From contig JARGXX010000068.1 of the NCBI GenBank assembly GCA_030374765.1, positions 620,001 through 684,000 on the forward strand: a DNA stretch of 64,000 nt. Reading direction: 5' to 3'. The position numbers and the translations under genes were made by a program. Shown here piece by piece: positions 42,625-52,469 of the stretch (positions are counted from its first letter, which is position 1; each line of letters begins with the position of its first letter). This DNA is from Agarophyton chilense. Its lineage: Eukaryota > Rhodophyta > Florideophyceae > Gracilariales > Gracilariaceae. The notes under the pieces are model-generated. The model worked only from the letters and a program-made list of their open reading frames with translations. It had not been told where the DNA came from and searched no databases.

Positions 42625-42968
42625 CCACCCAATCTGCCCGCCTTCTCGATACCTCTCCTTGCAATCAACGTATACAGAAGCGCGCCACACGTAACGCCAG
42701 TATCAAGAACGCAAAGACCCGTCCTCAAATTCCCAACCCGCGTCCTTAGAAAATGCCCATCGATGCACTCTTGCAACCCACCCAAAACCCCACACCGAGT
42801 GAGGCGTCCAGTGTGCCAGATAATTCACCAGAGCGCTTCTTTTCCGGATCGAAGCGTATTCACGGCATAGCCGATGCCACTCTGCCGCCAGATTTCAACA
42901 CTTCTTCCGTGATGCAAAGGGTCGCAGTAACTATCCAACGTTGGATCGAAGAAACAACGCGCCACTGA
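42625..42968 (+). pseudogene. DCP1-like gene, 3' part beyond Copia E
   Basis: The DCP1-like frame left of Copia E stays open on the right side for about 40 codons (PTQSARLLDTSPCNQ) to a TAG at 42747-42749. The same frame then reads on for 71 codons from an ATG at 42753 (MPIDALLQPTQNPTPSE) to TGA at 42966-42968. The segment is Ser/Pro/Gln-rich, as tails of DCP1 proteins often are. The open frame across the insertion site supports the view that the element landed in coding sequence. The tail itself has no motif I can assign, so the family call rests on the 5' part. Confidence 0.55.
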
Positions 42969-43093
42969 ACGATTCGAATGATGAAGAATGGAAGACTGCA
43001 TTTACTTTGCAAATAAACTCGAGAATAAGCCCGATTCACAACATCACAAGCGGAACCTGAAGTCGAAATGGTCGACACTGGAGTGACCGCGGT

Positions 43094-43537
43094 ATGCGAA
43101 ACAGAAATCCTCAGGGCTCCGAATTCGCTTTTTCCAATTCCTCGAAGGTAAATCCATCGCCTCCACTGGTTTTCGGCCTCCATAGTCCGGAAACTCATCC
43201 CACCCTGTGCGCTCTTGAGAGCGAAGAGAGTACAGTAGATGCAGTCAAAGAGTACGGGAGGCAAAGCATTAGCCGTAAAACCGTGTTGCGAATGCAATGG
43301 ACTTTCACAGAGAGGTTGTTCCGAAAGAGAGCCGATCTTCATACGTCATTGAACGCTGAGAAGTGGCTTGGTACAGAGGAGAAAACAACTCCTATTACCT
43401 TCCCGGATGAAATCCCGCAACGGCGCGAACGCGGTCGAATCGTTTCAACTCGACGAAATGACGGAATGGAAACACCGAATGTGAGTCAGAACATATCATT
43501 CGTTGAGATGCACATGTTGCTATCATTGATAAAGTGA
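43094..43537 (+). CDS. Hypothetical ORF, 147 codons, possibly a further part of the DCP1-like gene
   Basis: Plus-strand frame from an ATG (MRNRNPQGSEFAF) to TGA at 43535-43537. Same direction as the DCP1-like gene, 125 bp downstream of its last frame. The end SFVEMHMLLSLIK is faintly like the C-terminal helix of DCP1 proteins. A donor-like AAAGTGAGT overlaps the stop. An overlapping minus-strand ORF (42860-43342) has no motif. No firm family. Confidence 0.35.
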   Translation: MRNRNPQGSEFAFSNSSKVNPSPPLVFGLHSPETHPTLCALESEESTVDAVKEYGRQSISRKTVLRMQWTFTERLFRKRADLHTSLNAEKWLGTEEKTTPITFPDEIPQRRERGRIVSTRRNDGMETPNVSQNISFVEMHMLLSLIK

Positions 43538-44052
43538 GTAGCCAGGCACTTTATGACTCAAGGCTACGCGAAACAGATTTAGACGCCGTCGAAGCTACTA
43601 TGATACCCGCATTGGAGATTTGTCTCTGCGTTGGTTATCGAGCAGCTCGCCAAATAGCGCAGCAGCAAAAAAAAGATTTTTTTCGCATTCAATCATCTTG
43701 AGGCAGATGTTCTTGTTGCACGGCTCGAGTCGCACACGCCTTTTCCGTTTCTTACGCTGCTTGTACCAGGTGTGCAAAGTGTAATTGCAGACCTTTGTCC
43801 TCGACGGAAACACATCCACATCACGAACCCAAACAAAGCGATTCTTTTGGACGTGAAGAGGACTTCAAGCAGCGTTCATTCCCTTCGTCTGCACGCGTTT
43901 CTGTTCGCCATCGTCCGAGAGAGGTCAAGCAAGCCCGTGATCCCTATCGAACGGCTACGTAGCCAACGAGTGTTCATTTACGTTGTCAGCGAGCCCTGCT
44001 TTTCGTGACGGTCTAGGAGAGATTCCGAGGCGCTTATCGATAGGTTCCCGTG
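43538..44052. other. No convincing gene; possible left flank of DNA transposon
   Basis: Only short frames. At 43658-43690, GCGCAGCAGC followed by A- and T-runs is a reverse-orientation echo of the TTTTTGCTGCTGCG core of the repeat array at 50.5-51.8 kb. I could not find a terminal inverted repeat here. Confidence 0.35.
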
Positions 44053-46872
44053 ATGCGGCGCAAAAACGCAGAGAAAAGGAGGATCATTCCGAGTTCTCGG
44101 AAACACAAGCCGCCTGTAACGGCTTCTACCAGGAAGGACGCGATACCTACAACGCGCAGCGGAGCAACGCGGGCGAATAAGGTAAGAATCCCACCATGGA
44201 AGCCAAAACCTGACGAGCAGGTGACTCTGTTGGTGACCACTCCGAACGGCGAAAAGAAAGTCGTGGGGAAGGCATTTGTAAGGGGTGCGGTTGATGCGAC
44301 GGGGAGGCTTACGGGAGATTTGGTTAGAGAGTTGCATGGTCACAAACTGGTCGGGAAAGCGAAGCAGAAACCCGTGGTGGTATGGAAGGTGTTGATTCAG
44401 GATGAGAAAGAAATGGATTACCCTTATCCGTTCAAAACAACAGATACCGTACCGAACCGTCTGGGAGATATGGAGCGCAACTCTTTCTATTGCTGGGACG
44501 TGAACATGATGAATCTTTATGGTGGCGAAGCGGCGACTCTTCCACAGACACCGTCCTCCACTCGGTCTGCACCTTCAGCCAAGATGCCCTCTGTTAAGAA
44601 GGTGAAGGAAAAGGAGCAAGAAAGAGGTTCGTCGTCTGCGACGGAAGGTACGGTGAGCGAGGTGGTGAGGAGGATCGAAAGAAATTCGGGAGGTCCGGTG
44701 ACTCGTAATCGGGCCGTTCACAACATTCCAACCTTAGCTAGTGACGAAGAAAATGGGTCCGAGAGACAAGCGAAGAGGCGACGGTGTAGTGGTTCCCATG
44801 GTGTTAACTTCCATGAAAAAGGAGAAGGCAATGAGGCAGAAGGGCATGGTTCAGAAATGAATGAGGTACGCGGAGGCACTGCTGTTTCAAAGAAACACGT
44901 TTTTGACGAATCAAAGGACAAAATTATTCCAGGTGGGAGTGCGGGACGGCATAAGGGCCAAGTTCGTTTTCCAAGGACCATACCAAGCGTGAGCGGGGAA
45001 AAACGTGTAGGGACGGAGCCTACGGGAAAAGGAGTCGTGGTTGGAAGGAAGGGGGTGCAGATTCGCAGAGTCTCGGAATGCAGATCAATACAACAGGCTT
45101 CTTATCGACAGACCCCGGATCATGCAGTGAGGAGTGTCGAACAAGGGGACGCTGAGGGGTCAAACGACCGAGTGGGCGCGGGGAGACCTCCGAGAAACCA
45201 GAGTGTGAGGGTTTGTAGGAAGGGAGTGGAGGTTGAAAAAGGAGATGGACTCTGGGGTGGGGATGAGGAGGATGAGGATGCAATTCGCCCGTAGAAGGAA
45301 GGCGAACAAAAGGGGATGACGTATGCAGAAACAAAGTTTATGGGGCGGAATCAGCTGTTGGCCAAGCTTGGAGACATGAAGGGGGAGCTTAAAAGAGCAA
45401 GTGATGACAACGCAAGTTTGCAACTAAGCTTGAAACTGGCACACAGGGAGATGAAGAGGCTGGAGGTCGAAGATAGGAAAAAGGAAATGCTGCTGACGTC
45501 ATTGCAAGAGACCCTTCGTGGTCGACCAGGACAAGTGGGTGGCGAAGAAGGGAAGGGGGGTCGGAAACGGTATGGAATTGAAGTGGATATGCGATTTATT
45601 GGAGTCGCCTCGAGAGTTTACGAGAACATATTGCGTTATGCAAAGGAGGAGACGAGTGAGTTGTGCTTCGGAAGGAGGGAACCGGAGCGAAACTGGTCGA
45701 ACCGGGCAGAAGAAGTGAGGGCGGGGAGGAATCAGATTATTCTGATTATAAATGAAAAGAAGATGGTGCCTTTAGATCCTATGGAGCTGGCAACAGGAAG
45801 AAAGTCGTGGGGACCGAAGGCCTACACTCCGTCTTTTCAGGGGGGAAGTGATGAGATGTTGTTGCATGTGGTGCGGATGGAGTTGGAGAATCCGATATGG
45901 AGAAAATTTGTGGGGATGGGAATGAAGAAGCAGTGTGATGAGGAGTTGAGGAGGGATACGTGTTTGAGGAGGCGGATGAAACAGGCTCTCAGTGATGCTG
46001 TGGGGGTGCGGAAAAGGAATGCGAGGGATAGGTTGTTTTTGGGTCTTGGATATACTCTACTTGCTAGAAAACCTCTTAACGAGGATGATGAAGAACTGAA
46101 TGTGTTGTATGAAGAGCAGAAGATGGAGGCTCGGGAGAAGTTGTTGCCGAAAGACGCGAATGGAAAGCCCGTCATATCTGCGTGGAGGTTAGACAAGATG
46201 GAAAACCTATGTTTTTCAGGGTACGATGTGAACTCGACAAAGTATGGGGATGAACCTGATGACTTGTACTTCAAGAACGGATTGAGTGTGGAGGTTTTGA
46301 GAGAGTTTATGGGGTACGATGTAGAGCAACCTTGGAAGGAAGGAGAGACACAGTATGTGGATGGAAGTGTGATGCATCTGGCCCGCTTGGATGCGTGGAT
46401 TGCATCTGTGGTAGAGGCGTTGGATGAGGAGATGGGTAGAGGAGGGAAGCGACAGATGCTGTTTTCGAAACTGTATGCGAAGCATCTGCCGGTTGCTGTG
46501 GAGGATATCTTACGGACAGCGAGAAGGAAGGTGGAAGAGAAGTTCGGAGAGGAGCTGGTGAACCATGGTGTGAATGGTGAGGACCCGACTGAAGTGATGG
46601 GAAATGAGGAACGTGAAGGGACCGTTGCGTTTTGAATGCCTTCCAACCAACTGGTCTATCTGGGTGTTCGTTACGAGGTGTTTCAGGAGGAGATGACGAC
46701 TTTTCTCGGGTATGTATTTGATTGCTACGTCGGACGTTGTATGCCTGAAGAACGCGAGTTTAGGGAGTTGTTAGCGGAGGAGAAAGAAATGTGTCAGGGG
46801 AAAGAGGAAGGGAAGGAGAGAGATGGGGAGGGGGTGGAAGGCGGAGGTGAACAAGATATTTTTGATGAGTGA
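44053..46872 (+). pseudogene. Accessory gene of Plavaka-like DNA transposon, one frame with two stops
   Basis: A single plus-strand frame of 940 codons from ATG 44053 (MRRKNAEKRRIIPSSRK) is interrupted by TAG at 45292-45294 and TGA at 46633-46635, with no shift of frame. The first part has a basic N-terminus, a compact segment (VTLLVTTPNGEKKVVGKAF), then long charged Ser/Arg/Glu-rich linker. The second part opens with a predicted coiled coil (MKGELKRASDDNASLQLSL and on) and a helical region (LGLGYTLLARKPLNEDDEE). The last 78 codons are acidic. No known domain. The position, convergent to the transposase and ending 34 bp from it, suggests the DNA-binding partner that CACTA-type elements carry, by analogy with TnpA. 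The two stops could come from CAG and CGA by single C-to-T changes. Confidence 0.55.
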
Positions 46873-46906
46873 TAACTTTACTATCAGAAGATGGGTTTCA
46901 TTTGCT

Positions 46907-49900
46907 TCAAGTTGATTCTTTGGTAGAGAAACAAGCTCTAGCTCGTGGGTCGCGGTAGAATCGGTTGATATAGAAGCGATGTTCATGCCAGGGGAGGGCC
47001 GGGAAGAAAGGGCGTGCTGGGTAGTTCTGGTGGACAAGATGGACGGAACCGAGGATGGCGGAGAAGGGAACGAGACCGAACCAGGGTGCGACATAGGAGC
47101 CAGAGCGTTGGAATCTGTTTCCAGCGGGGGGGATGGTGTGGTCCTCTTCATCGTCTGTTGCCCAACGGAGGGTGATGCACTTCAGGGTTTCATCCACGTG
47201 ATCGAGGGGAGTTGTGAGTTCGAAGAAGCGGACGAAAGCATATTCGCGTTCGTCAGGATTTTCATCGTTTTTGGGAAAGCGAAGAAGGGCGAGGAGCTTG
47301 CAGACCCAAACAGTGGGGAAGTTGCAGTTAGGTGGTGCAGTACCGGAGACGAGAATGTGAGAGAACTTTGGAAGTTTGGAAGGACCGAAGGTGGAGGTGG
47401 CAAATATGCGCTGTGTGACGGGGACTGGTGGTTCTCTGAAGCGGATGCAGTTGAATGTTTTGTCGACGTCTTGTAAGGCGGGGGTGAACCCGCTGGGGAT
47501 GAAGGCGGAGTTGAACAGGGAGAAGGTAAGATAGGAGAGAGACAGGGAAGAGGAAGAGAGTCCGAGAGCTTCGAGGCACAGGTCGTGAAAGGGTGAAATG
47601 GCGTCGCGTGAGATTTGGGTGATGAAAGAAAGGGTGTAAGAGGTGAACATGTTTGAGAGAGAGGCATTGGAGCAGTTTCGGTTTGCACGGAGGTACTTCT
47701 TTGCAGTGATGATGTCGCGGAAGAGAACGGTGGTACCGTCGCGGACCATGGAAAACCGTCGAGCATGAAGGAAGGAGGAGTTTGAGGAGGAGGAAATGTG
47801 GTGGGAAATGGCGGTTGAGTTTGGGAAGCCTTCTGTGAGCTGGATTGCGTCGACTGTTTCTCTGTGAGCGGTTGAGGATCTTCGGGATGTGCGTCGATAG
47901 TGGTTTTTGAAGAGGAGGTGTGCATGTTCGTAGATGCCGGCGTCAGTGAATTGAAGACTTCCGTATAAATCAATATCAGCAATGATGTGGTCCAAAAGGT
48001 GGAACTTCAGTGTTCCGAAGTGAGAAGCTTGGAAAGGGGCGAGGACGGAGACGCAAAGAGACTTGAAGTGCTTGATGAGTTCTTGAAGGTCGCGAAGTCG
48101 TTGGTCTCTCCATTCTGAGGTGGTGTTGTGGTGGAGTGCGGCGGTGAAGAGGTCTGCGTATGCTGTGAAGATGGAGGTGATGGGAGCTGTGTCAACTTCA
48201 CCGCAACAACGGTCGAAGAAGGCACCTATGAAGGGGAAGACCATGTCGACAGCGCGGTAGTCTTTTGCCTCGAGCATGCCTTTGATGCCGTCCAAGGTGA
48301 AGAACCCGTTTAGGTATGTACCCTTTTCGGGTGTGGAAAAGTCGATGTGCAGTCCGGGTGCGGAGAAGTTGGCTTCAATATCTGCGAGGATGTTGTTTGC
48401 GTTGGTGAGAAGGGAGCTTCGGATGGATTTAAAGGATTTTGAGGAGCCGTTGGAGGACGCGAGAGTGGTGAAGAGGCTGTCGGACTTCAAGCGTTCGATG
48501 GTTGCCAGTTTGACGAGCTTGGAGATACCCAGATGGAAATTGTGAAGGGGTTCGAAGGAGAAGATAGAGTAAGGGATGAGGAGTGGGGATATATTAAGAA
48601 GAGGGTATGTTTCGAAGAAGGAGTGGTACGTGGAGAGGGAGTTTGTGCGGAGGACAGATGCTGCTTGGTCTCTGAGAGTTCTTGCTACGCGCGGTCGGCG
48701 AAGTTGTTCGGCGTCGTTGGCATCCTTGAGAAGGGCGTTGTTTGCGGATCTGGTGCGACGGGTGTGGGAAATAGTTCGAGGGGATACGGAAGTGAGGTGG
48801 AGGTTGAGGTCGGAGCGAGGTGTTAGGCATCTGTGGCACGGCTTGGATGGGTTTGTGCCGTTTAGGATGGCGAGGATGTCTTTTGCTTCTGGGATGTCTG
48901 CAGCATAGTTTGCGATGACTGGGTGGCACTGGCTAATGACCTGGTCTTCATCACGGAAAGGGAAACCCTTGAGAGCGACTGCAGCGAGGGGTTCGAGGAT
49001 GGTTTGTAGAGATTCTTGGATGAGTTCCATTCGGGTGGTGTGGCTGAGGGCTGAAGAAAGAAGGTGGCCTTCGATGGATTCCTCGTCGGATGGGGAGGAA
49101 GGGGCGTCGAACGAGGTGGGGAAGTAGCCAAGGAGGGTGTAGTTGCGGGAGATGCAATGGCGGCGGAAGGAGTTTGAAAAGTTGAGGAGTGTGATGTGAA
49201 GGAAGTAGGAGGTGATAGAGGAGCTTTTCAGGGAGGTGGAAGACTTGTCCGAGTAGAGCTGGATGAAGCCGATGAAAGATTCCATGCCAGTGATGTCCAC
49301 GTTTTGCCAAATAACATCTGGGTCTTGAGAACAGAGGATGTGGTGTTTGAGGTCTGGATAAACACAACTGCCGAGTTTTGAAGCCATGAGATGAGCGAGT
49401 GCAGGAGAACCATTTGAAGAACACTGTCTGACGGGGTGGAAGAAGGTGTTAGCGCGAGTGGCGTAGCGAAGTTGCTGGAGAAGGACATCGACGGGGTTTT
49501 TGAGGTAGAGAGTTGCAGTGATGTTTGAGGGACTGTGACGAACGGTTGTGGATTTGAAGCCGATGGAGCCGACAGTGTCTTCGAATAGTTTGGAATGAAG
49601 TTGAAGGCAGTGGGAGACGGAGGTAACCTGTTGAATGAGTGTTTGGGAGTAATTGGGGTCCTTGAGGAGGGTAATGAGTTCGTCGGCTTTGCGTTTGCCG
49701 AGCTTGGTGGCGATGAATGAGATGTAGGAGACGATGGGATGGAGCTTCACGAGTGGGCGAGGGCAGGGAGAAGGGGAGCGAAGAGAAGCGTTGAGAATGT
49801 AGGCGGCGTCTGCGGAGCGTATGGCCAGAGCGAGCTGGCTCGAATGGTACTCGTCTTCTTCTACCAGAGGATCGATGTTGGAAAGGGGGTTGGAGATGCC

Positions 49901-50089
49901 AACGGAGCGGGTGTCTGCGGTCTGGGCGCGTGGGCGCTTCGTGCGTGGTGGGAATTGAGTTCCATCTTTTGGGGTGGTGGCGACGAAGGCGTTGCGGGTG
50001 GTGCGGTAGCGACACCGGCGCTGGTGTTGGACAAGGGAGGTATGACCTTTTGTCTCGAAGGTGCACCTTGGGAAGCGACAAGGCTGCAT
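46907..50089 (-). CDS. Plavaka-like transposase (CACTA-related DDE superfamily)
   Basis: 1060 codons on the minus strand from the ATG complementary to 50087-50089 (MQPCRFPRCTFETKGHTSL). The N-terminus has a C-x4-C...H-x3-C zinc finger near residues 4-22. Family-like landmarks follow: PSKPCHRCLTPRSDLN with paired cysteines, EPLHNFHLGISKLV, TLKFHLLDHIIADIDLYGS, GIYEHAHLLFKNHYRR, and near the C-terminus AILGSVHLVHQNYPARPFF followed by a tyrosine-rich FYINRFYRD. This arrangement is that of Plavaka-type transposases, which cut and paste the element. I cannot point to the DDE residues with certainty. The gene is open throughout, ends in TGA and may be intact. Its neighbour on the other strand is the presumed accessory gene. 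Confidence 0.75.
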   Translation of the reverse strand: MQPCRFPRCTFETKGHTSLVQHQRRCRYRTTRNAFVATTPKDGTQFPPRTKRPRAQTADTRSVGISNPLSNIDPLVEEDEYHSSQLALAIRSADAAYILNASLRSPSPCPRPLVKLHPIVSYISFIATKLGKRKADELITLLKDPNYSQTLIQQVTSVSHCLQLHSKLFEDTVGSIGFKSTTVRHSPSNITATLYLKNPVDVLLQQLRYATRANTFFHPVRQCSSNGSPALAHLMASKLGSCVYPDLKHHILCSQDPDVIWQNVDITGMESFIGFIQLYSDKSSTSLKSSSITSYFLHITLLNFSNSFRRHCISRNYTLLGYFPTSFDAPSSPSDEESIEGHLLSSALSHTTRMELIQESLQTILEPLAAVALKGFPFRDEDQVISQCHPVIANYAADIPEAKDILAILNGTNPSKPCHRCLTPRSDLNLHLTSVSPRTISHTRRTRSANNALLKDANDAEQLRRPRVARTLRDQAASVLRTNSLSTYHSFFETYPLLNISPLLIPYSIFSFEPLHNFHLGISKLVKLATIERLKSDSLFTTLASSNGSSKSFKSIRSSLLTNANNILADIEANFSAPGLHIDFSTPEKGTYLNGFFTLDGIKGMLEAKDYRAVDMVFPFIGAFFDRCCGEVDTAPITSIFTAYADLFTAALHHNTTSEWRDQRLRDLQELIKHFKSLCVSVLAPFQASHFGTLKFHLLDHIIADIDLYGSLQFTDAGIYEHAHLLFKNHYRRTSRRSSTAHRETVDAIQLTEGFPNSTAISHHISSSSNSSFLHARRFSMVRDGTTVLFRDIITAKKYLRANRNCSNASLSNMFTSYTLSFITQISRDAISPFHDLCLEALGLSSSSLSLSYLTFSLFNSAFIPSGFTPALQDVDKTFNCIRFREPPVPVTQRIFATSTFGPSKLPKFSHILVSGTAPPNCNFPTVWVCKLLALLRFPKNDENPDEREYAFVRFFELTTPLDHVDETLKCITLRWATDDEEDHTIPPAGNRFQRSGSYVAPWFGLVPFSAILGSVHLVHQNYPARPFFPALPWHEHRFYINRFYRDPRARACFSTKEST

Positions 50090-50469
50090 GTGGTGGAGGG
50101 TGCCTGCGCGCGATCTCGGAAAGTAAATCGGGGAGGTGAAAAAGACGTAGGACGAGGAGAGAGGGGGATACTATATACAGGCTGGAGGTGAAGAAGATGC
50201 ACGAAGAGGGCGGTGGGGAGAGTTTAAACTTATCAGGCGTACTCAAAAAGGTCAAGTGATGCGCCAAAGACACCCACAAGTCGTGCGGCAAGACAGAAAC
50301 GGCGCATATGTGGCTTGGAAAGTGGGTTGGAATGAAAATATTCAAAGTTGTATATTTTTGAGCGGCGGCGTGTACTTGTATTGATTGTGAGTATTGGCCG
50401 GATGAGCGGTTGTTGGATCTTGAGATCCTGTGATATGATGACTTCTGGACCTTGTGGACCTTCTGCGGT

Positions 50470-51785
50470 TTCTAGGTGCGTCAGAAGCGGTATTGCGCTT
50501 GCGTTTCACAAGTGCTGACTCTGTTTCTATTTTTGCGCGAGCGGGCGGAGCACGACCGGGGCGTTTAGTGATGGGGTGCGGTGTGGGGGGTGACGGGTTG
50601 ATCAGCTTGCGATTGAGATGTACGTTGTCTGTGTTGATCTGTGGCCTTGAAACTGTTTGTGGTCATGCGCAAGCGGGCGACGAGCGACGGGAGCGATGGG
50701 TGATGCAGCGTGGGGTGGAGGGTAGGCGGGTGAGTGGGTTGCGATTTGGAGGTACGCGGCGCGCTACATTGACCTGGTGTCTTTCTTCTCCTTCTGGTTG
50801 CAAACATGGGAATCCTATTTCAGCGGCCCTCATCATGATGAACAGGTGAGTTTGCTACGTGTTCTGCCCTGCAATCTGTACGGAGACCTGACATATTTTT
50901 GACTGTGGCTGCGAAGCGACAGAAAATTGGAATGGGGGGCCAGGATTCGTTGATTTAAAGGTGAGTGGGAGTGGTACTGGTGTCTCGTAGAGATTGAGGA
51001 AGGATATCTGACATGTTCTTGTTTGCTGCTGCGAAGCGACGGAAAGCAAAGATTGTGTGGGGAGGGGAACCTCTTTGAAGGAAGTGAATCAAACAAGCGG
51101 CTTAGGAGGTGAGTGCGTCGCTGAGGAATTTCTTTCTGTTATTGACGGAGATCTGACTTGTATTTTTTTATTGTTACGAAAGTGCGGGCGACGTTGTATG
51201 AAGGGAAAATGATGGAAGTGCGGGTAAGTGCGAGTGCTACGTGTGTCTGGTATTGTTTTTGGAATGAGTTTTGACATGTTACTTTTTGCTGCTGCGAAGC
51301 GACAGAAAGGAGCGATTGGGTGAGGAGGGAGATATTCTAGAAGGACTGGGCCGAGCAAGTTTCTTAGCAGTTGAGTGCGTCATTGAAGTAATTTGGTTTC
51401 GATTTTTGGTGGAAGTCTGACTTATATTTCTTTCTTGTTAAGACAATGGTTGATCGGGAAATGGTGGCATCATAAGTGCGAGCTTCCATCGTATCTGGTA
51501 TGCGTTAGGGAAGGAGATCTGACTTGCCGTTGGGGAAGGAGATCTGACTTGCCGTTGGGGAAGGAGATCTGACTTGTCGTTGTTTGCTGCTGCAAGAGAA
51601 GAGGGGGCAAGATTGGACAAGAGATGGGATAAGTGGTAGCTATATAGGTGAGTAGCGTGCTGATGTGGTTTGGGTTTGTTTTGTGACGGAGATCTGACCT
51701 TTTTCTATTTATTGATGCGAATGAAGAAAGTGGAGGCAATAAAAGGAGCACATTATTGACAGAGGTAAGTTTGTTTATATGGAAT
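50470..51785 (+). repeat. Irregular tandem array of intron-like modules, about 10 units of 95-145 bp
   Basis: Repeating module: a donor-like GTGAGT or GTAAGT, about 50-70 bases, a CTGAC box (mostly GGAGATCTGACTTG), a T-rich run, GCTGCTGCGAAGCGACAG, then a short purine-rich spacer up to the next GTGAGT. CTGAC boxes lie near 50887, 51009, 51153, 51272, 51418, 51518, 51543, 51568 and 51693; two older, diverged units are at about 50470-50760. A 25-bp subrepeat (GGAGATCTGACTTGCCGTTG core) is itself tripled at about 51514-51580. Position upstream of the transposase start fits the subterminal repeats of CACTA-type elements; the splice-like layout is unusual. Confidence 0.7.
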
Positions 51786-51920
51786 GTGCTTGAATGAAGC
51801 GAGGAATTGGGCTCTAACTTGTGTGATTTTGTGATTTCTACCTACTTAGGTAGGAATTTGGGATTGATGAAGGGTGAACTGGTGTACTGCTTGGACGGTT
51901 CTCGGAGAATGGAGGGTTCT

Positions 51921-51945
51921 TCGCGTCGCGCGAAGCGCGACGCGA
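51921..51945. other. Perfect 11-bp GC-rich hairpin with 3-base loop
   Basis: TCGCGTCGCGC (51921-51931), GAA loop, GCGCGACGCGA (51935-51945). Perfect stem, very CpG-rich. It lies between the repeat array and Gypsy F and might mark an element end or act as a terminator-like fold. Confidence 0.7.
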
Positions 51946-52469
51946 GGTGAAGCGTAACGATCGGGGGACGTGATGCAAAGCGGTTCACCGCATACGAATT
52001 GGGAAGATCTCATTTCACGTGCAACGAGGACCCGTTTCGGGTCTCAGTTGCAGGATCGCCGTATTATGCACTGGCCATTAGGGTCATTGGAGGACATTAA
52101 ATTGAATGTTCAGGGTATTTGAACGTCCCATACTAGCTACGATATCTGCGCGAAATGAATGATCATGCGCTAGATAGCGTTCAGTTTTCCTTTCATTGTC
52201 GGTAGAATTCATGGTCTAGGATTATTGAGTATCGAAAGATATCTCCCAAGGTATCTTCCATTCTTCCTAGTTTGCCGGTGTTAGTACGGATGATTGCTAG
52301 TTTTCTACATTCTCCCCAAAATTCACTTGGGCTAGTATTTTTGCGCTAGATATTCTGGCATCAAAATTCTGCGAATCTATGAATGCTAACCATAGACATT
52401 CTAGCACACCTAAACTAGAAATCTAGAACCCAATACTAGCTTTCCGAAACCACAGACGTTAAGGATATG
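51946..52469. other. No gene seen
   Basis: AT-richer stretch without long open frames, holding CTAG-rich short repeats (about 52235-52440, repeated CTAG and TTCTAG words). It may be the eroded 5' end of Gypsy F, but no LTR match to 56.6-57.4 kb was seen. Confidence 0.4.

Larger units (their letters stand above)
44053..51785. mobile_element. Plavaka-like (CACTA-related) DNA transposon region, ends not found
   Basis: Two convergent genes (44053-46872 plus, 46907-50089 minus) and a repeat array upstream of the transposase (50470-51785) make up a DNA transposon. I could not identify terminal inverted repeats or target duplications, so the limits are those of its parts. Confidence 0.55.

Noticed and set aside
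43094-43537. Confident assignment of this ORF as the DCP1 C-terminal trimerisation domain
   Set aside because: Only a faint resemblance over about 14 residues and no settled splice path to the upstream frame.
50470-51785. CRISPR-like repeat-spacer array
   Set aside because: The repeats are diverged, of irregular spacing and in a eukaryotic transposon context; no cas genes.
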